64,000 bases of DNA from contig CAVTEM010000011.1 in assembly GCA_963733845.1 (NCBI GenBank), forward strand, positions 1 to 64,000, read 5' to 3'. The position numbers were made by a program, and so were the translations under genes. Of the stretch, positions 32,765 to 41,845 are shown piece by piece; position 1 is the stretch's first letter, and each line of letters opens with the position of its first letter. This stretch comes from DATFQE01 sp963733845 (GTDB lineage Bacteria > Actinomycetota > Thermoleophilia > Gaiellales > Gaiellaceae). The notes beneath the pieces were generated by a model that had not been told where the DNA came from, ran no database searches, and was given only the letters and a program-made list of their open reading frames with translations.

Positions 32765-34912
32765 TCAGCTCGTGTACTGGGGCGGCTCGTTGCGGAGGAT
32801 CGCCCAGGCGTTCACGCAGTCGAAGAGCGCTTCGTCCGTGCCGGGCGCTGCGTCCGCCTGGTCGAGGCTCGTCCTCGCCTGCACCAGGCGCGAGCTGTTC
32901 GCACCCGGCGCGACGCGTACCTCGTCGTAGCGGATGTGTGCGATCCGGCAGACGAGGTTGATCAGCGTCAGGCGGATCGACGCCGACGCGGTTGCAACCT
33001 CGGTCGGCGGGCCCTTCAGGTAGAGCACGCACTGGCGGATCTCGAGCAGGGCGAAGCGGCCTGCGTCGTTCGTCCTGGGCATGCTGTTCGAAGCCCAGTT
33101 CCCGGGAGCGAACGCGTTCTGGCAGAACTGGAGCGCGTTGTCGCGTCGCAGGTCGGCCTGTCCGGTCAGCGGCAGGTTGGCGATCGCGTCGTTGAGATCC
33201 TTGACCTGGTCGCGGAACCCGACCACGGTGATCGTGAAGGAGCGGACGGCCTGGTTCCCGCTCGCGTCCTGAGCGGTGCAGGTGACGGTCGTGACGCCGA
33301 TCGGGAAGCGGCCGGCCGGTGGCTGGCACTGGAGTGTCGGCGACGGGTCGGCCACGTCGTCCACGAGCACGAGGTAGTTGACGACGGCGCCTGCGGGCGA
33401 GTCGGCGTTCACGCGGATCGAGCCCGCGGTGATCGTCGGCGCGATCGTGTCGACGATCCGCACGACGAAGCTGCCCGTGGCGCTATTGCCGGCGTCATCG
33501 GTCGCCGTGCACGACACCGTCGTCTGCCCGAGCGCGAAGGTGCTTCCTGACACCGGTGTGCAGGCAACGTTGGGCGCCGAGTCCTCGTTGTCGGTGGCGG
33601 TCACCGTGTAGGGAACCACTGCGCCGGAAGCGCTGGTCGCCTCGGCGACGATCGTTGCCGGGAGCGTGAGTACGGGTCGCGTCCCGTCGCCGCCGTTCTC
33701 GGAGAACCGCCCGACGAAGAAGTCGCCCCCGAGCGAGCCGACGACAACGATCTTCCCGTCCGGCGAGAGCGCCACCGCGTACGCAGGGAAGCTGTCCGAG
33801 AAGCGGCCGTCGTCGTTGAAGCTTGGATCCAGGGCCCCGCCGGTTGTGTAGCGCACGATGCTGCTGGCGACGGAGAAGCTGTTGCTCCCGACGACGACAA
33901 CGCGGCCGTCGGGCCGTAGGGCGAGGTCGGTTGCTCCTCCGGAAGTGAAGGAGTCCGTCACCCTGCCGTCTCCGCTGAAACTCGGATCGAGCGAACCGGC
34001 CGAGTCGAACCGCGCAACTCCGAGGTCGGGGACGAAGCCGGAAACCCAAGCGGGGCCTGCCACCAGCACGCGTCCGTCCGGCTGGATCGCGAGGCCACTT
34101 GCGGCCGCGGCAGCCTGGTTGTCTGCGTCGTAGTGGAAGAGGTGGCTTCCGAGCAGCGCGCCGCCCGCGGAGTACCGAACGAGCAGGCCCGAACTACCCG
34201 AATATCCGGCCGCGACGACGGTTCCGTCGTTCTGCACGCCGACGGCGTCGAAACCGGTGTCCGGGGGGATCACGACGATTCCGCCGGCGAACCCCGGGTC
34301 GAGGCTGCCGTCGGGCTGGAAGCGCATGACGACCCCAAGGCACGTGATGCCGATGTCGATCAGGTTGCAGCTTCGCCCGGCGGCGAGGATCTTCCCGTCG
34401 GGCTGAACGGCGAGCGCGAATGCAATGTCCTCCCGCGACGTACCGACGCCCATGCCGACCGTTCCGTCGCCGCTGAAGCTCGTGTCGAGGCTGCCGTCGG
34501 TGTTGTAGCGCTGGAGGTGGAACTCGCGCGTCGACCAGGCGATGCTCCCGACGTAGCCTGCGACGACGATCTTCCCGTCGGGCTGAAGCGCTACGGCGTA
34601 CGCCTCGCTGCCGGTCGCGAAGCCGCCGCTGTTCTCGGCCTTGCCATCAGCGCTGAAGCTCGTGTCGAGGCTGCCGTCGGTGTTGTAACGCGCTACGGCG
34701 AACGCTCCGAAATCGCCGCCCCTGGTCCCGGCGGCGACGATCTTTCCGTCCGGCTGCACGACTACGTCGGCGGCTGCGTCGTTGTTGCCGAAGTCCGTCG
34801 TCACTTTCCCGTCGCCGCTGAAGCTCGTGTCCCACGGGCTGCCGACCGCGGCTGCCTGCGTGGCGAATGCCAGCGCGGCGAGCGCGATCGCTACAACGAG
34901 AAGAGCTTTCAT
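32765..34912 (-). CDS. Secreted delta-60 beta-propeller protein with two HYR domains
   Basis: 715 aa with a signal peptide (MKALLVVAIALAALAFATQA). About seven delta-60 repeats follow, of the type 'ALQPDGKIVVAG ... RYNTDGSLDTSFSGDG', forming a probable propeller (residues 25-420). Two HYR/Ig-like domains come next (about 425-585), each ending as in CTATDDAGNSATGSFVVRI. A Cys-containing C-terminal domain (585-715) has no recognised family. First gene of the three-gene surface operon; stop 2 bp before the RHS start. Probably a binding or scaffold protein for the RHS and solenoid partners, by context only. Confidence 0.85.
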   Translation of the reverse strand: MKALLVVAIALAALAFATQAAAVGSPWDTSFSGDGKVTTDFGNNDAAADVVVQPDGKIVAAGTRGGDFGAFAVARYNTDGSLDTSFSADGKAENSGGFATGSEAYAVALQPDGKIVVAGYVGSIAWSTREFHLQRYNTDGSLDTSFSGDGTVGMGVGTSREDIAFALAVQPDGKILAAGRSCNLIDIGITCLGVVMRFQPDGSLDPGFAGGIVVIPPDTGFDAVGVQNDGTVVAAGYSGSSGLLVRYSAGGALLGSHLFHYDADNQAAAAASGLAIQPDGRVLVAGPAWVSGFVPDLGVARFDSAGSLDPSFSGDGRVTDSFTSGGATDLALRPDGRVVVVGSNSFSVASSIVRYTTGGALDPSFNDDGRFSDSFPAYAVALSPDGKIVVVGSLGGDFFVGRFSENGGDGTRPVLTLPATIVAEATSASGAVVPYTVTATDNEDSAPNVACTPVSGSTFALGQTTVSCTATDDAGNSATGSFVVRIVDTIAPTITAGSIRVNADSPAGAVVNYLVLVDDVADPSPTLQCQPPAGRFPIGVTTVTCTAQDASGNQAVRSFTITVVGFRDQVKDLNDAIANLPLTGQADLRRDNALQFCQNAFAPGNWASNSMPRTNDAGRFALLEIRQCVLYLKGPPTEVATASASIRLTLINLVCRIAHIRYDEVRVAPGANSSRLVQARTSLDQADAAPGTDEALFDCVNAWAILRNEPPQYTS

Positions 34913-35063
34913 CTTGGTGCCTCCTGCGTCGTCACTTCGGTCAAGAGAGGCCGTTCGACGACCGGGCAGTGCCGCGCGTCGGCCCGTCGGTGTGGTGAGC
35001 GGCTACGTCCAACTGTGGGGGCCGACGGCAGACGCGTCGTCCAGCGAGCTGACACGGGAAGTG

Positions 35064-35330
35064 TCAAGCCCACGACACACCGTGCGAAGACCCCTCGACT
35101 GCCTCAACAACTCGCTCGTACTCCAGGGCGGCGAGGTCAGCTGCGTGACGAACGGCCTCGCCGGACGGGGCCTCGAACATGTGCAGGACGACCTCGTCGC
35201 AGGGCACGAACGTCGTGCGGACGTGGCGAACGCTCTCGTCGAGTACGGCGGCGAGGCGCGCACGCGCCCGCGCGTCGGTGAGCGCCGTCCGCGAGTTGGC
35301 CAGATACGACTCGACGAGATAGATCGGCAT
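35064..35330 (-). CDS. Small ferredoxin-fold protein, DUF4242-like
   Basis: 88 aa starting MPIYLVESYL, then a helix-strand pattern ending TTFVPCDEVVLHMFEAPSGE and ALEYERVVEAVE. This matches the DUF4242 / nickel-binding-like small proteins with an 'MpxYlvEr' start and 'f-x-P-x-De-t-x-f-hlfeAps' core. An upstream in-frame start at 35363 adds eleven residues without family support. It is encoded just downstream of the LAL regulator on the same strand (58 bp), so co-expression is possible. Function unknown. Confidence 0.72.
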   Translation of the reverse strand: MPIYLVESYLANSRTALTDARARARLAAVLDESVRHVRTTFVPCDEVVLHMFEAPSGEAVRHAADLAALEYERVVEAVEGSSHGVSWA

Positions 35331-35387
35331 GCGACGAGCGTGGCAATCCGCAGCGCTCGCCATAACGTGGAAACCCCGGGTCTTTGC

Positions 35388-38141
35388 TCAGTTCACCTCG
35401 GGAAGCTTCCGGGCCAGCTCCGTGCGTGAGCGGACGTCGAGCTTGCGGTAGACCTGGGTCAGCGCCGACTCGACCGTGCGGTCGGCGATGACCAGGATCG
35501 CGGCGACTTCCTTGTTCGTCCTTCCCTCGGCGACGAGCTCGGCGATCCGCCGCTCGCTCGGTGTCAGCTCGTCGGCCGCGTGGCCACGGCGGCCGCCGAG
35601 GCGCGCCAGCTCGGCCCGTGCTTTCTCCGCCCAGAGGGCAGCCCCGAGCTCGTCGAAGATTCCGAGCGCTCGCTCGAGCGTCTCGCGCGCCGCGCGCCGT
35701 CTCCTCGCACGTCGTTGAACGACGCCCTGCGCGAGCAGCGTCCGCGCCAGGTCGAAAGGCTGAGGCAGCCTCGCATGAACGGCCATAGCTTCCTCGCACG
35801 CGGCGAGAGCTGCTGGAAGCTCGCCCTCGGACGCGAGGATCAGCCCTTCGCAGCGGCCGGCGCTGGCCTCCCCCCAGGGGCTGACGATCCGGCCGACGCG
35901 GTCCTGTAGATCGGCCAGCAGCCTGCGGGCCTCCTCGAGCTCCCCCAGTTCGACGAGCGCCTCGATCGCGTTCGGGAGCTCGCCCGAGAAGCTCGGCTCG
36001 CGCCAGCGCGCCGAGGCGAGGTGCGCCGCCAGCGGCCTGAGAATCCGGTCTGCCGCTGCGGGAGCGCCCACCGAGAGCTCGAGGAAGCCGAGGACGGCCT
36101 GGCTCTGGCACAGGAAGATCTCGTCGCCGCAGCTCTCCGAGAGAGCGATGCCCCGCTCCGCCTCCTCACGAGCCTGGTCGGCGAGCCCTCGGTGCGCGTC
36201 GACGAGCGCGCGAGCGTAGAGCCCCGCGCTCATGTCGTGCTCGTGGCCGATCTGCTCTGCGTGTTCGTACGCGTCAGCGGCGTGGCCGTCGGCCAACTCC
36301 CAGTTGCCCGCACGGCACTCGAGCTCCGCGAGCAGGATGAACAGGCCGATCTGCGCTCTTTCGTCGCCGACCCCGAGTGCGTTGTCGAACGCCCTGAACA
36401 GCCGCTCGCGCGCCTCGTCCAGCCGCCCCTCGCACATCAGCCGCACACCGAATCTCTTGCTCGGGCTGACGTACGGATCGAGCACGAGACCGGCGTCCTC
36501 GAGGGCGACGGCGCGCTCGAGGAGACCGGGCGTGGCCTCGACCGCCGATCCTGTCTCGAGGATGGCGACGGTTGCCAGAGCGAGCGCGAGAGCAGCCTCG
36601 TCCCCCGCTCGTTCCGCAGCCTCCAACCCCAACCGAGCATGCGCCAGAGCCTGGTCGTAGTAGGTCGCGTTCTGGGCGTAGGCACTCAGCCGTTCTTCGA
36701 TCTGCGCGACGCGGGTGTCGTCGCCCTGTGCCTCGACGAGAGCTTCGTTGGCGAGCTCCAGCGACCTCTCGAAGCTGCCCTGTTGCGCGTCCGCCAGCTG
36801 CCTGAGGGCGTCAGCCCGCAGTTCACCCGGAGGTAGCTCGTCGACGACGCGCTCCAGGATCGCGGCAGCCTCGGCGAGGTCTCCGGCTCTGTAGTGGTAG
36901 GCGGCCGCATCCGATCTGCGCTCGAGGAAACGTGCCCGCTCCTCCGCGGGCGTCAGACGGCCTGCCAGCTGGGCGAGCTCGGCTGCGACAGCCGGGGCGC
37001 CGCGGGCGGCGGCACGCCGCGCAGCCTCATCGAGTGTGCGAGCGATTTCCTCGCTCGGTTCCTCCGCACCCAAGGCCAGGTGCCGGGCCCGCTCCTCCGG
37101 ATCGTCGACTGCGGCGGCCAACCGCCGGTGCAGGCGGCGACGCTCCTCAGCGGCGATGGACGCATAGGCGGCGGACGAGAGCAGTGGGTGGGTAAAGCGA
37201 ACCTCGCCGTCGATGAGCTCGACCACGCCCGCCTCGACCGCCTGATCCACTGCCAGCCGATCGCCGAGCACCGCCTCGGTCGGGTGCGCCAGCGCCGCTG
37301 CCACCGGGAGGACCTCGCGGGCACCCGCGGGCAGCGCCTCGATGCGCACGCGGAGGATCGCCTCCAGCGTCTGCGGCACCGGCAAAGGCTGTCCGGGGCG
37401 GATCCGACCTCCTGATGCCTGCAACACGCGTACCAGCTCGAGCGCGTAGAGCGGATTGCCGCCCGACGCCTCATGCACCCGGCGTAGCGCCGGCCGCGAG
37501 AGGGTGACGTCCACACGGTCGCGGAGCAGCCGATGCAGCGCGCCCATGCTCAGTGGACCCATGCGGATGCGTCGCAGGCCCAGCTCTGCTCGCCCCAACC
37601 CGAGCGGCGCCTGACTGTCGGCCTCCACGCGCTCGGCGACGAGCAGCGCGACCGGCTCGGCTCCGAGCCTGCGGGCGACGAACTCGAGCACGAGCTCCGT
37701 CGGGGGATCGAGCCACTGCACGTCGTCCACCGCCACCAGGACAGGCCCCTCCTCGGCCAGCCGGCGCAGAACGGTCAGACACGCAGATGAGATCGCGCGC
37801 TGATCCGGCGGCGGCCCCTCGTGCTCCGAGAGCAGGAGCGCCGCCTCGAGCGCCCGCCGCTGCACCGTCGGGAGCACCGTGAGAACGTCGCTCAGCACCG
37901 GCTCGAGCAGATCGGTCAGCCCCGCAAACGAGAGCCGAGCCTCGCTCTCGGCCGGACGGCACAACAGCGTTCGAAGACCGCGGTCGCGGGCCTGCTCGAC
38001 GCCTGCCCGCCACACCGTCGTCTTCCCGATCCCGGGTTCGCCCTGGATGAGGAGCGCGCCCGGGAACTCGCCGTCGAGAAGACCGACGACAGCGCCAAGC
38101 TCCTCATCCCTGCCGACGACCCCGGGGAACGAGACGGCCAA
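35388..38141 (-). CDS. LuxR-family large ATP-binding (LAL/MalT-like) regulator
   Basis: 917 aa. The N-terminal AAA/STAND ATPase has Walker A GEPGIGKTT near residue 34 and Walker B LVAVDDVQWLDP. A long TPR-like helical region (about 370-840) with many A-x-x-L-x-x-A-G repeats follows. The C-terminal LuxR helix-turn-helix includes LTPSERRIAELVAEGRTNKE and RTVESALTQVYRKLDVRSRT. LAL proteins switch on target promoters after binding an inducer and ATP; neither inducer nor target can be read. Size is normal for the family. Confidence 0.93.
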   Translation of the reverse strand: MAVSFPGVVGRDEELGAVVGLLDGEFPGALLIQGEPGIGKTTVWRAGVEQARDRGLRTLLCRPAESEARLSFAGLTDLLEPVLSDVLTVLPTVQRRALEAALLLSEHEGPPPDQRAISSACLTVLRRLAEEGPVLVAVDDVQWLDPPTELVLEFVARRLGAEPVALLVAERVEADSQAPLGLGRAELGLRRIRMGPLSMGALHRLLRDRVDVTLSRPALRRVHEASGGNPLYALELVRVLQASGGRIRPGQPLPVPQTLEAILRVRIEALPAGAREVLPVAAALAHPTEAVLGDRLAVDQAVEAGVVELIDGEVRFTHPLLSSAAYASIAAEERRRLHRRLAAAVDDPEERARHLALGAEEPSEEIARTLDEAARRAAARGAPAVAAELAQLAGRLTPAEERARFLERRSDAAAYHYRAGDLAEAAAILERVVDELPPGELRADALRQLADAQQGSFERSLELANEALVEAQGDDTRVAQIEERLSAYAQNATYYDQALAHARLGLEAAERAGDEAALALALATVAILETGSAVEATPGLLERAVALEDAGLVLDPYVSPSKRFGVRLMCEGRLDEARERLFRAFDNALGVGDERAQIGLFILLAELECRAGNWELADGHAADAYEHAEQIGHEHDMSAGLYARALVDAHRGLADQAREEAERGIALSESCGDEIFLCQSQAVLGFLELSVGAPAAADRILRPLAAHLASARWREPSFSGELPNAIEALVELGELEEARRLLADLQDRVGRIVSPWGEASAGRCEGLILASEGELPAALAACEEAMAVHARLPQPFDLARTLLAQGVVQRRARRRRAARETLERALGIFDELGAALWAEKARAELARLGGRRGHAADELTPSERRIAELVAEGRTNKEVAAILVIADRTVESALTQVYRKLDVRSRTELARKLPEVN

Positions 38142-38223
38142 ACCGATCTAACTATGCACCGAACGCTCCGGCATCGCTTCGAGGCAACCCAAGCCGGACG
38201 CCGAGGTCGTCCGCGGAAGCTCG

Positions 38224-39012
38224 CTAGCGAACTCCCCTCGACTTGTGCATGACCCAGCCGAGGCCCGCCTGGGGCTGACTCGGGAGATTGCGGAGGTCCT
38301 TTAGCCCGGCGCGCAGCTGCTCCTCGCTGACCTCGGGCAGTTGCGTGAGTGCCTCGAGCGCGCTCTCCAGCACGTCGGCGGCGTACAGCGCCTGACCGGC
38401 CAGGTCCGCTTCCTGCCACCAGAACGGTCGCTCGCCTTCGTCCACCTCGCGGAAGCCGGCCTCATGGAGCCAGCCCGGCAGGCGCGTGCCGGCGTCGCTC
38501 CAACCGGATGCCGCCATGCCCTGCACCATCGCGCGGAACAAGGCCTCCAGTGCAGGCGTGGTCGGCTCGGCGCGGCAGGTCGAGTAGTCGACCTCGATCG
38601 CAGTGAGAGCGCCGCCCGGGACGAGGACCCGCCGAGCCTCGCGCAGCGCTGCAGGCGGATCGGCGACGTGCTCCAGCAGCCACATCATCCAGACGTGCTC
38701 GAACGACTCGTCCTCGAACGGGAGCGCGAGCGCATCGGCCTGCACGAGGGTTGCGTCGACCCCGGATCGCGCGAGGTGTCCCCGGGCGAACTCGAGTTGC
38801 TTCGGCTCGATGTCGACGCCCGTCAGATGGATGCCCGGGAACTCCTGCCCGAGCACCGCCAGGACAGCGCCCACGCCGGTGCCGACCTCGAGCAGGCGCG
38901 TCCCGGGCGAGAGTTGCGTGCCGTCGGCGATCAGCCGGTGCCGCCAGTGCTCCGCCTGCTCGACCAGCCGCTCCTGCTCGGGAGTCCCGTAGCCGTGGAC
39001 GTACTGGGTCAT
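38224..39012 (-). CDS. SAM-dependent methyltransferase (class I)
   Basis: 262 aa Rossmann-fold methyltransferase. Motif I is LLEVGTGVGAVLAVLG, motif II contains DIEPKQLEF, and motif post-I LVQADALALPFEDESFEHVW is the typical small-molecule methyltransferase pattern. The C-terminal half (SGWSDAGTRLPGWLHEAGFR) resembles UbiE/arsenite-methyltransferase-like proteins. Substrate unknown. It is transcribed in the same direction as the LAL regulator and ends 83 bp upstream of that gene's start. Confidence 0.85.
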   Translation of the reverse strand: MTQYVHGYGTPEQERLVEQAEHWRHRLIADGTQLSPGTRLLEVGTGVGAVLAVLGQEFPGIHLTGVDIEPKQLEFARGHLARSGVDATLVQADALALPFEDESFEHVWMMWLLEHVADPPAALREARRVLVPGGALTAIEVDYSTCRAEPTTPALEALFRAMVQGMAASGWSDAGTRLPGWLHEAGFREVDEGERPFWWQEADLAGQALYAADVLESALEALTQLPEVSEEQLRAGLKDLRNLPSQPQAGLGWVMHKSRGVR

Positions 39013-39087
39013 CGCCGTTCATGATGCCGACGCATCAGGGTCGCGCGCGAAGGCGGTTGCGCAGGCGGGCGTCTGCGTGTGGCGCCG

Positions 39088-39516
39088 CTACGACTCGGGC
39101 TGCGAGCCGCGACTCTCGGCGACGCGGACGCGCTCGGCGAGCGCCTCGAGCAGAGCCCACACCATCTCGGGGTGGCTCTCGACCAGGGGGCGGAAGCTCC
39201 ACACGGGCAGCTGGTAGCCGCGCACCTCGGTGTCGGCCTTCACGGTCGCGCTGCGCGCGGACTTGTCGATCAGCGCCATCTCGCCGAACGCCTGGCCGGG
39301 GCCGAGCTTTCCGACCTCCCGGCCGTGGACGGTCACGGTCACCTCGCCCGACTCGATCACGATGAACGTCCGGCCGGCCTCGCCCTCCTCGGCGATCGTC
39401 GCGCCGGCGGCGTAGGTCCGCTCCATGAACTCGCCGGCCAGGCGCTCGAGGAACTTGTCGTCGGCCTCCGCAAAGAGCGAGACGCCGCGGAGCAGGTCGT
39501 AGCTCGGGCTCGCCAC
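39088..39516 (-). CDS. Stand-alone cyclic nucleotide-binding domain protein
   Basis: 142 aa, one Crp/Fnr-type cNMP domain and no DNA-binding domain. The phosphate-binding cassette reads GPGQAFGEMALIDKSARSA, with the Glu and Arg needed to hold the ribose and cyclic phosphate, so binding competence is likely. The early SLFAEADDKFLERLAGEFME is the usual CAP_ED N-terminus. It may sense cAMP/cGMP, for instance from the class III cyclase at 3038, but nothing here proves a link. Upstream frame to 39556 lacks a domain match. Confidence 0.85.
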   Translation of the reverse strand: MASPSYDLLRGVSLFAEADDKFLERLAGEFMERTYAAGATIAEEGEAGRTFIVIESGEVTVTVHGREVGKLGPGQAFGEMALIDKSARSATVKADTEVRGYQLPVWSFRPLVESHPEMVWALLEALAERVRVAESRGSQPES

Positions 39517-39536
39517 ACGGTGATCCTATCCCGCCC

Positions 39537-40028
39537 GTGGGCCGCGTCTGCATCATGTGGTCGATGAGTGCGCGTGAAGGAGGCTGCTCGTGCGGCGCGG
39601 TGCGCTACCGCCTGACGGCCGATCCGCTCTTCACGCACTGCTGCCACTGCCTGAACTGTCAGCGGCAGACCGGCAGCGCGTTCGTGATCAACCTGCTGAT
39701 CGAGGCCGACCGCGTGGAGGTGCTTGCGGGCGAGCCGCAGCCGGTCGACGTTCCACGCGACGACGGCAGCAAGCAGCGCATCTTCCGCTGTCCGATCTGC
39801 CAGGTGGCGGTCTTCAGCGAGTACGGGCGACCGGAGGTGAAGTTCGTCCGCGGCGGCACGCTCGACGAGCCGTCGTCGATCACGCCTGACGTCCACATCT
39901 ACACCAGGTCGAAGCTGGGCTGGATCACCATCCCGGACTCGGTGCCGGCGTTCGAGGTCTACTACGACAGCAAGGCCCTCTGGCCGGCCGCGAGCCTCGC
40001 GCGGCTGCGAGCGGCCCTTGCGCCCTGA
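39537..40028 (+). CDS. GFA-family zinc protein (glutathione-dependent formaldehyde-activating type)
   Basis: Up to 163 aa. Zinc/GSH motifs are GGCSCGAVRYRL, HCCHCLNCQRQTGSAF and RCPICQVAVFS, matching GFA-fold C-x-C, C-x-x-C and C-x-x-C centres. True formaldehyde-activating enzymes use glutathione; actinobacteria usually do not, so the family name should not be read as a function. The GTG start at 39537 precedes three in-frame ATG choices; an ATG just before SAREGGC is likely. It runs into the reductase gene at 40036. Confidence 0.82.
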   Translation: MGRVCIMWSMSAREGGCSCGAVRYRLTADPLFTHCCHCLNCQRQTGSAFVINLLIEADRVEVLAGEPQPVDVPRDDGSKQRIFRCPICQVAVFSEYGRPEVKFVRGGTLDEPSSITPDVHIYTRSKLGWITIPDSVPAFEVYYDSKALWPAASLARLRAALAP

Positions 40029-40035
40029 CGCTGTG

Positions 40036-41008
40036 ATGAGGGCAGTCGTCTACGACAGGTACGGGCCTCCGGACGTGCTGAGGCTCGAGGACGTCGAGCG
40101 GCCCGTGCCCAAGGACGACGAGCTGCTGATCCGGGTCCACGCGAGCACCGTCAACCGCACGGATTGCGGGTGGCGCGGGGCGGACCCGTTCTTCACGCGC
40201 GTCTTCCTCGGCGTGCGTGGGCCGAAGAACAGGATTCTCGGCAGCGAGCTGGCCGGCGAGGTCGAGGCGGTCGGACCGCGCCGTGAGCGAGTTCGCGGTC
40301 GGCGACCGGGTGTTCGGGATCAGCTACTTCGGCGCCCACGCGGAGTTCGTCTGCGAGCGCGAGAGCGCGCCGATCGGGCACATGCCGGCCGGTATGACCT
40401 TCGAGGAGGCTGCCGCAGTCTGCGACGGCGCGCTGATCGCGCTCAGCTGCCTGAAGCCGGCGCACCCGCTCGCGGGGCGGAGCATCCTCGTCTACGGCGC
40501 CTCCGGATCGATCGGGACGGCCGCGGTGCAGCTGACCAGGCACTTCGGGGCCGACGTGACCGCGGTGTGCAACACGAACAGCGTCGAGCTCGCGAGGTCG
40601 CTCGGCGCGGACGAGGTGATCGACTACACGCAGGAGGACTTCACCAGAAACGGCAAGACGTACGACGTGATCTTCGACTCGGTCGGCAAGCACTCGTTCC
40701 GGCGCTGTCGCGGCTCGCTGAAGCCGGGCGGGCTCTACATCGAGACCGACCTCGGGTTCATGTGGCACGTCCCGGCGCTGGCGCTGCTGACGAGGTGGGT
40801 CGGCGACAAGCGGGCGACGCTCGGGATCGCGAGGTACAGGAAGGAGGATGTCGTCTTCCTCAAGGAGCTGATCGAGGCGGGGGAGTACCGGGCGGTCATC
40901 GACCGGACGTACCCGCTGGAGGACGTGGTCGAGGCGTACAAGTACGTCGAGACGGGGCAGAAGACGGGGAACGTCGTCCTGACGGTCGCCCTCGATCGCG
41001 AGACCTGA
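40036..41008 (+). CDS. Zinc-less alcohol dehydrogenase / quinone reductase (MDR), frameshifted
   Basis: About 323 aa after joining two frames. The N-terminus (MRAVVYDRYGPPDVLRLEDV and GSELAGEVEAVGP) is in one frame. From AVSEFAVGDRVFG onward the protein continues in the next frame, including LVYGASGSIGTAAVQLTRHF (NADPH site) and EYRAVIDRTYPLEDVVEAYK, and ends at TGA 41006-41008. One surplus base near 40281 accounts for the break. Expected to reduce a quinone or unsaturated carbonyl with NADPH; zinc ligands are absent. ATG 40036 follows the GFA stop by about 8 bp, so they are likely co-transcribed. Confidence 0.82.
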
Positions 41009-41035
41009 CGTAACCTCAGGTCGAGGAGACGAGCT

Positions 41036-41845
41036 GTGCCCGACGTCTACGTCACCATTCGCGAGGCCGATTCCGGAGTCGTCGCGCAGCTGGCCGAGAT
41101 CCTCGAGCTCCGCGCGGCCGACCCGCAGCAGCGAGAGCTGCGCGAGGCCTACCTCGCCGACATCGAGTTTCCGGCCGGCGCGCGGGTGGTCGAGGTCGGT
41201 TGCGGGCCGGGGCCGGTAGCGCGGGCGCTGGCGTCGCGACCCGGCGTCGGCGAGGTGGTCGGCGTCGATCCGTCGCCGATCTTCCTCGAGAAGGGCAGGG
41301 AGCTGGCGCGCGAGCTCCCGAACCTCACGTTCGTCGAGGGCGACGCGCGGGCGCTTCCGTTGGACGACGACTCGTTCGACGTCCTGATCTTCCACACGAC
41401 TCTGTGCCACGTCCCGGAGCCCGAGCGCGCGCTCGCCGAGTCGCTGCGAGTGCTGAGACCCGGGGGCCGGCTCGGGATCTTCGACGGCGACTACGCGACG
41501 GTCACGTGCGCGCTCGGCGCGTCCGATCCGCTGCAGGCGTGCGCCGAGGCCACCGTCGAGTACCTGGTCCACGACCGCTGGCTGGTCCGACGGCTGCCGC
41601 GGCTCGTTCGCGAGGCCGGCTTCGAGGTGGGCCAGCTGCGCAGCCACGGCTATGTCGAGGCGCCGTCCTCGGGCGGCTACATGCTCTCGATTGTCGACCG
41701 GGGCGCGGACACCCTCGTCGCCACCGGTCGGATGGGCGCCGAGGCTGCCGAGGCGCTCAAGGCCGAGGCTCACCGCCGCTCGGAGGCGGGCGACTTCTTC
41801 GGGCACATCGCCTACGCGAGCCTGATCGCCCGCAAGCCCGCCTAG
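41036..41845 (+). CDS. SAM-dependent methyltransferase (UbiE-like)
   Basis: 269 aa class I methyltransferase. Motif I is VVEVGCGPGPVARALA, motif II GVDPSPIFLEKG, motif III FVEGDARALPLDDDSFDVLI, motif IV CHVPEPERALAESLRVLRPG. Typical small-molecule substrates. GTG 41036 follows the reductase stop by 27 bp. Its TAG stop shares a CTAG with the stop of the convergent SagB-like gene. Confidence 0.86.
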   Translation: MPDVYVTIREADSGVVAQLAEILELRAADPQQRELREAYLADIEFPAGARVVEVGCGPGPVARALASRPGVGEVVGVDPSPIFLEKGRELARELPNLTFVEGDARALPLDDDSFDVLIFHTTLCHVPEPERALAESLRVLRPGGRLGIFDGDYATVTCALGASDPLQACAEATVEYLVHDRWLVRRLPRLVREAGFEVGQLRSHGYVEAPSSGGYMLSIVDRGADTLVATGRMGAEAAEALKAEAHRRSEAGDFFGHIAYASLIARKPA

